Positions 22,066 to 34,276 of a stretch of DNA of 64,000 nt are shown here, in pieces. The notes under the pieces are model-generated. The model saw nothing but the letters and a program-made list of their open reading frames with translations, did not search any database and was not told the DNA's origin. This DNA comes from Patellaria atrata CBS 101060 (Eukaryota > Ascomycota > Dothideomycetes > Patellariales > Patellariaceae), in assembly GCA_010093705.1 (NCBI GenBank), contig MU006089.1:2591561-2655560 (forward strand). Reading direction: 5' to 3'. The first letter of the stretch is position 1. Every line of letters begins with the position of its first letter. The translations under genes were made by a program, and so were the position numbers.

Positions 22066-23963
22066 ACATAGGACCTTTTTGGGGACCCATATATTTCACC
22101 AAGTCCCTGTTCTGCAAGAGGTTAACCCCATTTTCCCTTTTATGAGATCCCACTACAAGCCTTAGTAGTGAATGCTTCTTTAGTGGAGTATTGAGTTTCC
22201 TTGTTCCGGATTTTCATATCTTCTTCCTCCGGATATCCGTGGTTTCTCTTTCCGGATTTTCTAGTTTCTTTCCTCCGGATTTCTCTAACGTTCGGGTTTC
22301 ATCTTCCCCTATAACCCTAATCAGATGCTCCAGGTAACATCTACAGCTACTACTAACCGCAGGATCGAAAGTTTACAGCGGGGGGGAGGAACTTTCTCTA
22401 AGTGGAGGGTTTTGCGAGGCTTGTAGCAAAGTTGTAAGTATCCCCCCGCCCCTTAACTGTGAATCACACGTAATATATCCGACCTCAACTCTGGATGGTA
22501 CCTCTGGCCGTCGAATCTTAATCGAGCATAGTATTATAGCCATCACTCCAAAGGATATGGAGTTTGGTGTTCAGCTTCCCGAGGTTTCTAGTTTTTTAGT
22601 GGTTTGGCATCACCTCCCAATGGCTGTGGAGTTCGGTGCTTAGCCTTCGAAATTTATATTCTTAGCAGGTCTTAGTTATTCGTTTTCCGTCATCGCGAAG
22701 GACATGTCATTAATATTTCGGTTATAGTCCACGGAGCATTTGAGAAGGACATATGGCGCAAGGTGGAATTAGCGATACCCCAGATATCTTCGGAAGTTGG
22801 TCGAGTCTTGTTTTACTACGGAGAGATATGGATCACTTTTCAATTTCTGTATTACTGTCAATCAAAAGCCAACTTTTCCCCAGTAGCGTCACGTCAAGTT
22901 TGAATAGTGCGTGATGGTAGTCATGATCATAACCATGTTCTTAGAACCCTTAGGCAGAGGGGTGATGATGCGCTTGCTGTGATATCAATAGCATATTGTC
23001 AACCTGAGGTTTCGGCTGATTTGAATTAGAACAGTAGCTAATTCTTTGTCCTAGCTTGTCATTTTCCGGTACATCATAGCAGATGTAAGACTGTATCTTT
23101 GAAAGGAAGTGTGCTGTACTGTACTGTACCGTACAGTAACAGTGCATTGGACACGAGCTCAAGACGGGACAGGGGAAAAGATACGATCGATCGTAATCGT
23201 ATTGATAAAGAAAGCCCTACCTTGTCTTTCGTGGCGTGTACAAAAAAGGATTAGGGTGAGACTGAAAATAGAGAAAAAATCGAAAGTTGAGTAAGTTGAG
23301 TTGAGTACCTGCAGATCAGATCACGGCGCGGACCAAGGGGACCACAGCCCAGCTCGCCCAGTTGAGCCCTTGAGCCCTGAAAGCAGCAGCGCACATCTCG
23401 ATGACAACGGAACCTAAGGAGCTCTCCTGAACTTTTTCTTGACTACTACAACCTCAAGAAGTCTCTCAAATTCAACTTTCATCTCAACAATTAACCCTTT
23501 CAATACGCTCCCTCCTTGACATTCGTTAGAGCGCGGCTTTTGTATCCTGGCTCTCTGCAGCCTGCAGCACGCAGAACATCAAAGGTTTCTAGGAGCGTTT
23601 GGTGAAACATCAATAGCTTTGAACACCTAAACCTCGACTCGTGCAAAACCTTTATACAACTCTCGCTATCTTCCATTCATTCATTCATTCATTTATTCGC
23701 ATATTCTCCGAGTCGAAAACATCGTAGCGCAAACCTTTCCCCGCCACCGTCATCACCTTCTGGTCTTCGCTCAAATCGCCGCTCGCTCTTTCCTTCACCC
23801 TGTCGATATCGATTGCCGCATCCATACCTTAACGTCCACCTCAGTTTTCACCAGCCCGCCACCTTTTGCGCTACATACAATCGAAACGCATAGGTTAGAA
23901 CATTGAGGTCGCAGTATATTCTTTAGTATATAGCACGAGGGTCTGGAAGACCCGGTGGGCGAA
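22066..23963. other. Long intergenic region with small repeats and a pyrimidine-rich leader
   Basis: Holds four YTCCGGAT motifs at about 22-bp spacing (22205-22280), a poly-G/poly-C-flanked segment (22380-22450) and an imperfect 67-bp-period repeat (about 22540-22665). A CTGTACTGTACCGTACAGTA palindrome lies at 23116-23138. From about 23400 the sequence is CT/CA-rich with a CATT repeat at 23673-23693, probably the long 5' leader of the NIPA gene. No coding gene was found on either strand. Confidence 0.5.
22205..22281. repeat. Four YTCCGGAT motifs at about 22-bp spacing
   Basis: TTCCGGAT, CTCCGGAT, TTCCGGAT and CTCCGGAT alternate at roughly 22206, 22228, 22251 and 22274, each embedded in TTTC-rich sequence. 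This is a short tandem array just downstream of the acidic protein gene. It may be part of its 3' untranslated region or a clustered binding site. Confidence 0.6.
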
Positions 23964-25667
23964 ATGCAGGAGAAGTATGTTCCACCAAGGCCACATATGC
24001 TGGAGGCGCTGTGCGCTTTCACCATAGTACCGGTTGCGAAGATGAATCCTAGCTGACGGTATGGATTCAGATATATAGGCTTATCACTGGCGATATCCTC
24101 ATCGTTGGCTATTGGTGAGTTTTTTCGCTCAGCTACAGTTCACAACGCTCCATATACTAATATAGGATGAAAGGTTCAAGTTTCGTGATCACCAAAAAGG
24201 TGCGCAGCTCTTTAAGACTTGGTCGAAAATTTCACCCGCTGGATGTTCCCAATAACTGATAAATGCTTCATATAGGGTCTTTCCGAGGCACGCGATCGAC
24301 ATGGCTTTGAGGTGGATGGATATTCATATTTCAAACAACCGCTGTGGTGGGCGGGCATGGTGATAAGTATGGGCCCTAGAGATCAAAGGAAATCTCCAAA
24401 TCTGATTCAATGTAGTGGTTATCGGAGAACTAGCCAATTTTGCCGCATACGCCTTCGCACCAGCAATTTTAGTAACACCCCTGGGTGCTTTGTCTGTGCT
24501 GATAGGGTACGTAAAATCGAGGCAGATATTATATGTATACATCTGTTAACAACCTCAAAGAGCTGTCTTGGGTACCCATTTTCTTAATGAAAGATTAGGG
24601 ACTTTGGGAAAAATTGGATGTGCGACGTGCTTGATAGGTTCTATCATTATCGTCCTACATGCCCCACCGGACAAAGATGTTACTGATATGGCGGAAATGT
24701 TACACTACGCGCTTCAACCAGGTACAGATCTAAACCTTCCCTGTAGAATAAAAGGATATTGACATTCACAGCCTTCCTCATCTTTTCCGGTACCATCTGT
24801 GTCTTCTCCGTCGTCATGATCTACAAAGTCGCACCCATCTATGGCCGCCGTAACCCCCTCATCTATCTCTCTATTTGTTCTACCGTCGGCTCTATCTCCA
24901 TCATGGCCATCAAAGCGCTCGGTATCGCCCTCAAACTAACTTTCCAGGGCAACAACCAGCTCCTTAACCCCTCGACATACGTCTTCGCCATCGTGGTTGT
25001 AGTCTGCATTCTTGTGCAAATGAACTACTTCAACAAGGCACTGGCTCAGTTCTCCACCAACATCGTCAACCCTCTATATTACGTCACCTTCACCACCTCC
25101 ACCCTCACCGCCTCCTTTATCCTCTTTCGTGGATTCAACACCTCAGACCCAGTCAATACCATCTCCCTCCTCTGCGGCTTCCTCATTATTTTCTCCGGCG
25201 TCTACTTGCTCAATCTCTCCCGGGAGGATCCAGAGGGTGCGACCATGCTCGGCCGTATCAACGACGCCGGTGGTTTCGACGCCGTCCCCACAGACGCCGT
25301 TGGCGCATTCCAGACTCGCAGGTCCATGCAATCCCGCCGCTCCGACGTCTCCCTGGAAGGATATCCGCTCGGACCGCATTCACGCCATTCTAGCGGTGCG
25401 TTTGGTCGCTCCAGTTTGGGCGATAGAGAAGGTCTGATGCGGGGGTTCGACGAACAGCAAGCACGAGCGAGCGAGAGCCCCGCCAAGAAACAGAGGGATA
25501 GGGATGTCGTATTTGAGAGGGGACTCAAGGAGTTGGCGGAAGATAGCGAAGAGGAGGTCACGTCCGGTGGGAGCGGGAAGAGAACGAGCTTTGACGAGGA
25601 GCGGGGGATCGGAAAGAACGCAAGAGAAAAGGGGGGGAAGACGGGCAAGACTGGGAAGGGAAGATGA
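23964..25667 (+). CDS. NIPA-family magnesium transporter (DUF803)
   Basis: Seven exons: 23964-23974, 24071-24114, 24174-24199, 24276-24366, 24416-24506, 24561-24721 and 24772-25667; phases agree and give 439 aa. The protein starts [20 protein letters not shown] and goes on with [26 protein letters not shown] and [29 protein letters not shown] and [14 protein letters not shown] follow, and later [19 protein letters not shown] and SGVYLLNLS. These are the signatures of NIPA magnesium transporters, with about nine membrane helices in the plasma or endosomal membrane. The last 130 residues are a charged cytoplasmic tail ([23 protein letters not shown]) rich in Ser and Lys. The first three exons total only 81 nt. 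The exon 3 acceptor (GATGAAAG) was chosen over the nearer ATATAG because it keeps the frame. Confidence 0.9.
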
Positions 25668-26164
25668 CATCCAGGAGTTCCCGGAAAGGGGCTGTTTATA
25701 TGATGGGATGACTTTTGTATATTTCGGGTGTGGGAATGTGGATATGGGTCGCATTTTTGGCATTGGTGTTTTGGTCGTTTTATCGAGGTCTTCATGGTCG
25801 GGTATGGGATACAGCCATGATGGATACGCCGGGTGTATTTGCGAAATATGTGGTACTGTACGTTTTTTCACGGAAGGACGATAAAGCGGTATGGTATTCA
25901 TTGGGTAGGAGTAGGGCGTTCTTGGACCCTGAGGTGAACTGATGTCATCCCGTACTGCACCAGGGCGGAGAAAGCAACTAAGAATTACCATGTCTATCTT
26001 ATCTTTCTCTCTCATCAAATTCGGTGTTTCTCGGTTGACGTACTATGACCAGTACACTTATCGGATACTACCAACTCTTATCAGTTACCGCACACAAACC
26101 CAGTCTCCAATCCACCCATCCACCACGATGAACTGGAAGTTGACCCCCGCCCAACCTTCGTTCC
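25668..26164. other. Convergent intergenic region
   Basis: About 500 bases between the NIPA gene and the DUF4484 gene, which run towards each other. Contains their 3' ends. No gene called. Confidence 0.5.
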
Positions 26165-28085
26165 CTAACAAATCTTAATCCCACAACACTCAACACTGGC
26201 CCCCTGAACGTCAGCCTCACGTCCAAAAAACAACTTCGTCAAGTCCTTCGCAAAGACCTTGTCAGCTTCACTCCACGCATCGAGACCCATCTGCACGACA
26301 TTCTCGCCCCTTAACACGACCGGCGCATCGTCGGCTCCATCTGCTTCCGCTTCATCCTCGTCGTCGCCCTCGATTGCACCCGTTAACGCTTCGAGCGTCA
26401 AGGCGGTCAAGCGGTGGAAATACACGATCAGCGCCGCGTGGACCCTTGTGGCTTTTCCGTCTTCTTCCTCGTTCCCGTCGTTCGAAGATTTACGCCCGGA
26501 TGCGAATTCAGAGAGATCGCCTAAGAGAGTTCGGTCTTGTTCCGCTTCATCGTCGAGCGCAGCGTCCCGCTCGCCCGCGGAAGCCCACCACATGAAGCCG
26601 TTGTACGCGAGCGCGGACCAGGAAATGGGTTCCATGACCTCGTCGTATCTGGTCGTGTCTTCGTCGTCGTCATCGGCGTCGTGGGATTTTTTAGATCGGT
26701 GGGAGAGGAGAGATGATTGTTCGTCGTCATCACCGGCAGCTGTGGGATCCGATGGGGCGTCACGGTATCGGGATGGTCTTGCGAGATTCCGCAGCGCGCG
26801 AGCGAGGGTGCGGTAGCGGCGGAGGTCGCGCTGCGTGGCCTTTACGTGCGCGTTGGAGGGTGTTTGGAGGGTAGGCCATTTTTTGTTCTCGGGGGCGTGG
26901 ACGAGGATGTCGTAGAGGTTTGTTTTCAGGGCTAGAACCTCGTCTGTCGAGCAGGCGATCCAGCCTTTGTTGTCGCTCTTAGCGGAGGGGTAGTCGGCGA
27001 TGGTGGCTTCGCGTTCTAGGAGAGGGATGTCGTGCACGCCGATGCTGAAGAAGGGGCGGATGCGGTGGAGTGCCTCGTTGGTGGAGGTAGGGAGGGGTTC
27101 GGCGACGGAAGAGGGGATGGTGGAGATGAGGGAGAGGTTGTAGACGAAATCGCACATGAGCTTCACCGGGGGTGACGCGATGAAGAGGATGCGTTTCCTT
27201 AGAAGCGCTGCTCGGTATAGTGGGAATATCAAAGGTCCGAATGTCTCCAGAAACTTCAGTATAGACAGGGCAGGATGTAAAGGGGTTAAGGTATGGCTTT
27301 GGGGTAATGTTGTGGACATGGATAAGTCACTGTTCCTTCCATACTGACCCGGTCGATTATTGGATGAGGGAGCGGGAGTACTTGGAGATTTTGAGCCGTC
27401 CGTATCGTTACTTGATAGTTTGTGCTCATTCCAGTAGTCTTCTAGAGGTTCGATGTTTGAAGTGTCTATCGCTAGAGCGCTATTTATCTAGGTTAGCAAC
27501 GCTAAGTCCAAAAGGAAAAGGTGCACATACTGCGCCATATCCCGGAGACTTTGGGCGTGAAGCCAGCTTCTACCCATTCTACCATAGCTGAGAGGTACGA
27601 GTACTCCCACAGCTACCAAGTGTGCGTTTCTATATTCCTCTCCCGCGGGGCGGTTCGCGAAGGCGCTAATACCGGCGTATCCATCCTGTACAAAATATCT
27701 TTACGACACCTAATTAGCCATCGAATAAGGAGAGAGATAGTAGTGAAATCTCACACTAAATCTTCCTTCACGTTGTGCAATCCCGAGGGTAAGCTCTTGA
27801 ATTCAACAACATTATCCACCTCGACTAATTCCTGATAAGCATCTTACTGGTGTCAAGGACTGCAAGGATAGGTATGTAGGTACCTTCTGGGAGAGAGCGC
27901 TTCCAGTTTATTGTGTAGCTGCATTCATCTGTTAGCTTTGCTCTGTAGCTGTCGTCATTGCAACTGGACACACACCCTACCTTGACGTCAAACTTAATCA
28001 AGAAGGCTGCGACAAGCGTTGGAAGTTCGCTGGTGCTCGTAGAGGCTTCATCCTCCGAGTATCTCTCATGGTCAAAATTGTCCAT
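26165..28085 (-). CDS. DUF4484/LCHN-type DENN-related protein
   Basis: Best model has five exons: 28085-27981, 27935-27884, 27842-27755, 27698-27531 and 27479-26165, 575 aa. The second exon borders rest on very short introns (about 41-45 nt) and are uncertain. Recognisable blocks are AAFLIKFDVK, NWKRSLPE, VVEFKSLPSGLHNV, YFVQDGYAGISAF, VGVLVPLSYGRMGRSWLHA, DYWNEHKLS and LSILKFLETFGPLIFPLYRA. RRILFIASPP-like RKRILFIASPPVK and FSIGVHDIP come next, and GWIACSTDEVLALK after them. These match the fungal DUF4484/LCHN proteins, distant DENN-module relatives thought to act on small GTPases in membrane traffic. A disordered acidic insertion (DDDDEDTTRYDE) sits in the C-terminal half. The last exon is GC-rich. 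Confidence 0.82.
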
Positions 28086-30577
28086 TTCTATGTTTCATTG
28101 CTTCAGCTTGGGTGTTGTTGAAATATGTGGAGGGTAAGCTTCGAGACCTTGATGTCAGGACGGGAAGGAAGTGATGTGCCAAGGTTGATGTGACTTCCGC
28201 TCCGCTCGGGAAGATCATCATCTTGTCTTTGTTCATCCTGAACTTTTCTCTCCCTAATAATCATCTCACAACCAAAGTTTTCCATTATTGCACCTTCGAA
28301 TTCTTGCAGAAGCCCGTTCGTTCGTTCATCAACAATATAACCAGTCACATTGTTTCTCTATCAAAGTCATCTCCTCAGATACAACTTCCTTTTGACGTGC
28401 CCTTCCAATCCTCAGCGAACGGAATGCCTTAAGAGGCTACTAAATCCGTTGTCTCCTTAGGGATTCGGGCCATGCGGCCCGCTTATAGACAACGCCAAAC
28501 CGAAGCCCATCCTGTATGCAAGTCTGAAGGCTGCGGGTTGCGGCTTCATTTGGATCAGTTGTTCTCATGATCATTCGATCAAATATCCACGTCGGGGAAG
28601 AGTTCAGTGGCGGCTGACGACTGGTAACAGACAGCCAACCACCTCGGAGGCTCGACGCGAACCGTCGTCCCGGTTATCCATCCCACATCTAATTGACCAT
28701 ACTGAATAACCTGCCCTTTGCTTTGCATAGAGGCTGATTACCGTTTTTACGGTGATAGGTCACATAATGACACGTATGTGTACGCTCTTTTACGTTTGCT
28801 TTTCCAGTTGCTTCCCATCGGAAATTCCAGCTTGAAGTAGGCGAAGCAGAAGTGTACAAAACCGCGCCGCAAACCACGCCGCAGGGGAAAACTACGCCCG
28901 CAGGAGCGATCATCGGACTGAATATGCATCCAAACGCAAGTCCATTCCATAGGCTCCTTTGCATGCAAGTCCTCAAAGGTGATCACGAATCTGGAATACT
29001 TCAGTGATGCATCATTAGACATTCCGTCCGTCCGTTCTCAGACTCGATGCTCACAGGCGTTATCAACAATCCACCTTCAATGGCGATTCGTCCAAAGAAA
29101 CTTTAATTTTACAGTATCTCTCCATGCTGGTATGCCTCACGATCTACGGTACATTTGACGTTGATCTGTACCGTAAACCTAGTGGAAACCCCGCGCAGCG
29201 AGACAATCGAAATAATAAGAGGTAGTATTATATTGCGTGTCGATCATTTACCTTCCCATGGCCCACGCACCTTATTGTGTGAAATGTTACAGTCTAAACC
29301 GACGACCTCGAGGAACGTTGTCGCCTTCTTGGCCTTGTCTGTGGAGACGCGATAGGATTCTGTTATCATTGCTGATCCTCAAGGCAAACGCTTGACGCGC
29401 GCTTGCTGAACAGCAAAGACCGTGTCGATATGATGATCTACTGTATTGACAGTACAGTATCAACATCTTGTGTCGACGTTAATTAGGAGAAAGATTTCAA
29501 AAGGCAAGATTCTGTACGAGTATCTACTAACTGGCTCGAGAGCTTCCTTGTGGCGATAGGTTACCTATTTGCTGGTTTCGACTAGCAGTCATGACAACTG
29601 GCCCGGCAATTGATATCAGAAAGTTATCAATATCAATCTGTCGACTGATAAGTTTTCCTAACGTAATCTACTCTATACTTTAAACTGGGTGGTTTTTGTA
29701 GTTTCAATAGCAGCTCTATTACTATGTTCAATCATCTCTGCATCAACTTTCACCTTTAGTGTTCCTATTTGCTTCTAGCTCGTTCGACTCGATATTAGGT
29801 CTCCCGCTTTATTTTTTTCCAATGTCAAGAGTGAACCCTCAACCCTGAACAGAAGCCGGTCCATTTCCCAATTCCACTACCGTGCCGTTCGATTGCGTTT
29901 AAAGTTCGTAGCTCGACACTTCCGATAGTTCAGATGCATGCTCCCTGTTCATCTTTGTAACATCATATGGTATTATTGGTTGTAATGCATATACTACGGA
30001 TTTAATTGCAAAAGTCCACATACTGTATCTGCTCACGCCGTAAACATGCATTGATGCTATTCTCAATTTTCTTTTCAATAGTTCAAGATGTTGCATATAT
30101 TATAAGGCTGAAGAGGAAACGAATTAATGGCTAAAACGACCTACTATTTTCGAGGTTAATGATCTAATTCTGCCGTCCGCACAATGCCACAACCTGTTTT
30201 AAGCCGCCTTACGAAATTGCCGCTAAATCCGAGGTGTCGCAATTGGTAAACAACCGTCAAACCGAGATGAGCATAGGACTAGCGTTCAACTATTCACAAC
30301 TGCAAGTCAAGTTCGGCATCGGCGACGATGAATTTATTCCCACGATCCTTACTCATGGGACACGTCAAGAGTCCGTCGGGTCCCGCTACCCAGGTCCAGA
30401 TCATTGGGTAAATTGAATTTTCTTAGTGAAGCACGAGTGATGCACGTGAAACATCCCTGAAGGTGCAGAAGCGAGCTGATGCATTTTAAGAATCTCGACC
30501 TTGTATAAATGCTCCCTCGTGGAAGCTAATAAACTTCTTGCCCCCCTGCGGCACGATCCATTGTCTGAGGGTGGAAA
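28086..30577. other. Long intergenic region upstream of the GMC oxidoreductase
   Basis: About 2.5 kb. An 81-codon minus-strand frame at 28103-28348 is probably leader of the DUF4484 gene. A GGGCCATGCGGCCC palindrome lies at about 28468-28481. A TACTGTATTGACAGTACAGTA palindromic run lies at 29439-29459. No coding gene could be supported. A TATA box for the next gene is listed separately. Confidence 0.5.
30504..30509 (+). promoter_or_regulatory. TATA box of the GMC oxidoreductase gene
   Basis: TATAAA inside CTTGTATAAATGC, 69 bases before the ATG at 30578. Position and sequence fit a core promoter of an inducible gene; not proven. Confidence 0.55.
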
Positions 30578-32735
30578 ATGTCTATCCTAAATTTTCCCAG
30601 CAAAGCCCAAGTACTGTTGGTGCTTGCAATCATCCTCAGCAATGCCGTCGCGTTCGTCATTCCCCGCCATGCAACCGTCGCCACGAGACAAACTGTATCG
30701 AACAGTACATATGACTTCATAATTGTTGGTGCCGGAGTTGCCGGACTTACGGTTGCTGATCGATTGACAGAGGACCCGAGCAGTAAGCCCTTTCGACAAG
30801 ACTTCTTATTTATACAGAATGTGCTGATAATGTGTGTAGTTTCTGTCCTAGTTATTGAAGCAGGCCCTTTTGATAGTGGTGAAGATAGTGTTCTCATCCC
30901 TGGATCGTGGAATCCGGGTCCTTACCTCTGGCCAGGACTCTCAGGAACTCCGCAGCAATTCCTCAATAACAGGATTATCAGCGCACCATGTGGTCGAGTT
31001 GTCGGGGGCGGTTCCGCCGTCAATGCTATGTTCTTGTTGAGAGGGTCGACCGAGGACTATGATGGATGGGTAGAACTGGGAGCTCAAGGTTGGGGTTGGA
31101 ATGATCTCTTACCTTATTTCAAGAAGGTAAGCAAGTTTACTAATGGTCCATATATTGGTTTCTGATCAATCATAGAGCGAAACTTTCACCCCACCGGATC
31201 AAACCTTTGCTGACGCTCATAATATCTCTTGGGATAACTCTGTGCATGGATTCAATGGTCCAGTTCAAGCTAACTATCCTCCGTATGACTTTGCTCCAAC
31301 CGGTATGTACATATATCACTGAAACGGGGAGTTTAAAGGAGCTGATAAGTTTCACAGGCAATTGGTGGAGCGCAGCTCTTTCTACAGGTATTAGACCAAT
31401 TAAGGATCCTAATGACGGCGAGTCTGCTGGGGTGTACTGGTCGCCGCGTCTCATGGATAGTACTATGAAGAGGAATTATGCTCGCATTAACCACTATGAG
31501 CGGGTTAAAACCTCAAGACCTAATTACGAAATACTCGCAGAGCATATTGTGGGCAAGGTTCTATTTCATGGGACGCGGGCCATGGGCGTAGAATATTTAG
31601 CCACAGAAGGCGGTCCAGTCTTAGTCGCACATGCGAGTAAAGAGGTCCTGATGGCAGCTGGAGGAGCGCATACTCCACAAATTTTGCAACTTTCAGGAAT
31701 TGGGCCTCAGGATCTCCTCGACGAGTTCGATATCGAGGTGGTTTCGGATCTTCCCGGCGTCGGTTCTAATTTCCAGGATCAGTCTGCGATGTATGTCCCA
31801 AATAGCTGTAAGTTACACTCCTATTAATAAGGTAATGGGAAAGCCATTGACTATTTTTAAGTTACGTCGAATCTTGCACCGAATTCAGGAGAGTTGGATA
31901 CAAATCCTATGTATGATGCACAACAAAGGGCTCTCTACGATTCTTCACGCCAAGGAGCATACACGATTGTTCGTGGGACTGGTAACGCCATTGCATCAAT
32001 TCCGCTTCGAAATGCCTCATCATCTTATCAAGACATCGTTAGTGCCGCGGAAGATCTGGATGCGGAAACTTTGCTTCCATCAGGCACGGATTCAACAGTA
32101 GTTGCAGGATATGAAGCACAGCGCGAGATTCTGCTTCGCCAACTTTCTGGTTACAAGACACCTATGGGTATGATCCACTGGAGCACTGGACCAATAACGT
32201 TCCTTTATATGTTGAAACCACTCAGTCGGGGTACAGTGAAGATCAGCTCGGCAGATCCTCTAGAAAACCCCCGTATCGATTGGAGAACGGCGGCTGATCC
32301 AACGGATATGGAGCTCTCTCTTGCCTTATTCAGGAAGCACAGAGAGGTCATGGCTGCTCCCGATATGGATGCCTTGGGTCCTGAAGAACAGGCTCCCTTT
32401 GGTGCGCATCTGCAAACTGACGAAGAGTTGAAAGAAATGTTCAGGGATTCGATCAATCCGTCCAACGCACACGAATGCTGCACGGCTCCTATGATGCCAA
32501 AGAATATGGGTGGCGTGGTAAATAACGAAAACAAAGTTTACGGTGTACAAGGTCTAAGGGTTATCGATGCGAGCTTTTGGCCAACCGTTGTTACTGGTGC
32601 CCCGTCGGCGACAGTATATGGGGGCGGTGAGAAGGTGAGTGGTCTCGGACAAGATTCTTATGACAATGTATTATGAACATGCTGACAATGAAGTAGATCG
32701 CGGACATGATCAAACAGGAGTATGGGATAAGCTAG
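30578..32735 (+). CDS. Secreted GMC-family FAD oxidoreductase, second catalytic His replaced
   Basis: Six exons: 30578-30782, 30840-31126, 31176-31302, 31358-31807, 31862-32634 and 32697-32735; 626 aa. An N-terminal hydrophobic segment (VLLVLAIILSNAVA) suggests secretion. The FAD-binding motif is IIVGAGVAGL (G51, G53, G56), followed by VLVIEAG and the GMC signature GRVVGGGSAVNAM. AAGGAHTPQILQLSGIGP is the second PROSITE-type pattern. The first active-site histidine is H560 in NAHECC. The second is expected in a GHP-x-ATVY motif, but here the sequence is TGAPSATVY, with Ala603 at the histidine position. The family includes aryl-alcohol and glucose oxidases as well as cyclase-like members such as versicolorin B synthase. 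With Ala at this site, ordinary alcohol oxidation may be weakened or lost. The substrate is unknown. Confidence 0.88.
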
Positions 32736-34276
32736 GCTGTTAATTTTCTTTCAAGGAGTTTCGGAAGTGTGAAGGCTAGGCATCGACGAGTCTCTTTATG
32801 ATACCCAACAACAGCGTGAGCGCTGTGTCATTTATGTCATTATGTTAATCCATTGGATAATGTTTAAAAAATATCTAGTTATTCGGCTTAAGCTTCTGGA
32901 TTGATGCGACTTGAAAGCAACCTAAGCGCCTTGATTACTGCCCACCTGCCGATGGGAGAACGATGTGACGGAAACCCTGGACGCGGATTCTATGTCATAC
33001 ATGGAAGTCGACGGAAAGCTTCTAGAAGATTGCCTACTTCTTGCCTACTCCCTCCACGAGTCAGTCATAGTTTGTGATATCACAAAAGCTAACTTTTACA
33101 AGTATGAGATCTGAGCACAGGGTGGTAGTGGCGCGTGCCCATGGATCAGCCACATTACTTACCCCAAAAGGTAGTGTCCTGTACAGTATAAACTGATGAT
33201 GATACCGATGGTGATACTGATGAAGTGATGATACAGAAAATGTCGTTGGTCAAAGCGAGGCGCAGGCAGACAAGCTCAATGTCAAGACTTACCCGCGAGA
33301 ATTGGCGAAAGTGGGTAACCTCGATGATCTTGATGATCGTCTTTTGGTCTTTTGGGGGCCACCACCCCCCCAGATGCGAAGGAAGTGGTCGGAGGGGAGA
33401 TGCGTTGCGCACAGCCCTGGTCGTCGCTCTTTTTGATCAACTGAAGACGAGTACAGGTACAAACAAAACGCAGAGCTTAATGGTAACTGTACAGGACAAG
33501 CAAATCTAACTCACTTGCCGCCGATAGCACACGCTTGTAACACTGTGGACGTTGCAGCTGTCAGCCAGTTGCAATATTATTGAACATTTACTGGCGGCAT
33601 GTTGGCGGGGAACATCACATTTTTCCGCTGCCCTCCTCGATTCCCAACAAACTCAAACGCCTTTCATCGTCATCAGACTCATGCAACGACTCACGGACTC
33701 GATACTGGCTTGCCTTCTGCATGCGCCTATTGCGCATAATTTGATCCAAAAGGTCATCGCATCTCTTGACGCCTGTGGATTGTACAATCTGTAACGGGCA
33801 GTGCTGGCTCAGGTGTACTGTACAAGGGCCCGACAGCATAGCCTCCTCGCTGCGAACACAACATGGTCCCCGTTCGTCTTTGACCAAGAGAGACCAAGAG
33901 AGAAGCCTATAGCGAATGGACTACAGGTCGCAAGGATTAAATGCTTCGAAATTGACGTACGAGATGAAGACAGAAAGATGAGGCTCATATAAGGTATTAA
34001 TCATAAAAGCTCGCCGGATCTCGGTGCAAAACAACTTGCCTAGTCACGGATTTTCAACCCAGGGTATGCAGCATATAACAAAGGTCAAGAACCGGCCTAT
34101 TCGTCATTTTCTTCCAAAGTCTACTTATTTCCTCTGTCTATTATTTCTTATCGTCAAAGTCTATAGTATGTTTATTTCTTAGCATTGGTAACGACATACC
34201 TAACATTGCTCCGTCAGTATTGACAGCAAGGGGGAACCCATTCTTTCCGACTTCCTTTCTTATAACTTCAATAAAC
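32736..34276. other. Intergenic region
   Basis: 1.5 kb between two plus-strand genes. Small open frames at 33225-33509 and 33552-33794 are not protein-like. TACTGTAC/GTACAG motifs occur at about 33178, 33488 and 33814. The last 200 bases before 34277 are T-rich leader. Confidence 0.5.

Noticed and set aside
28747-29022. 91-codon minus-strand frame beginning MSNDASLKYSRF
   Set aside because: No family resemblance and no plausible splice partners.
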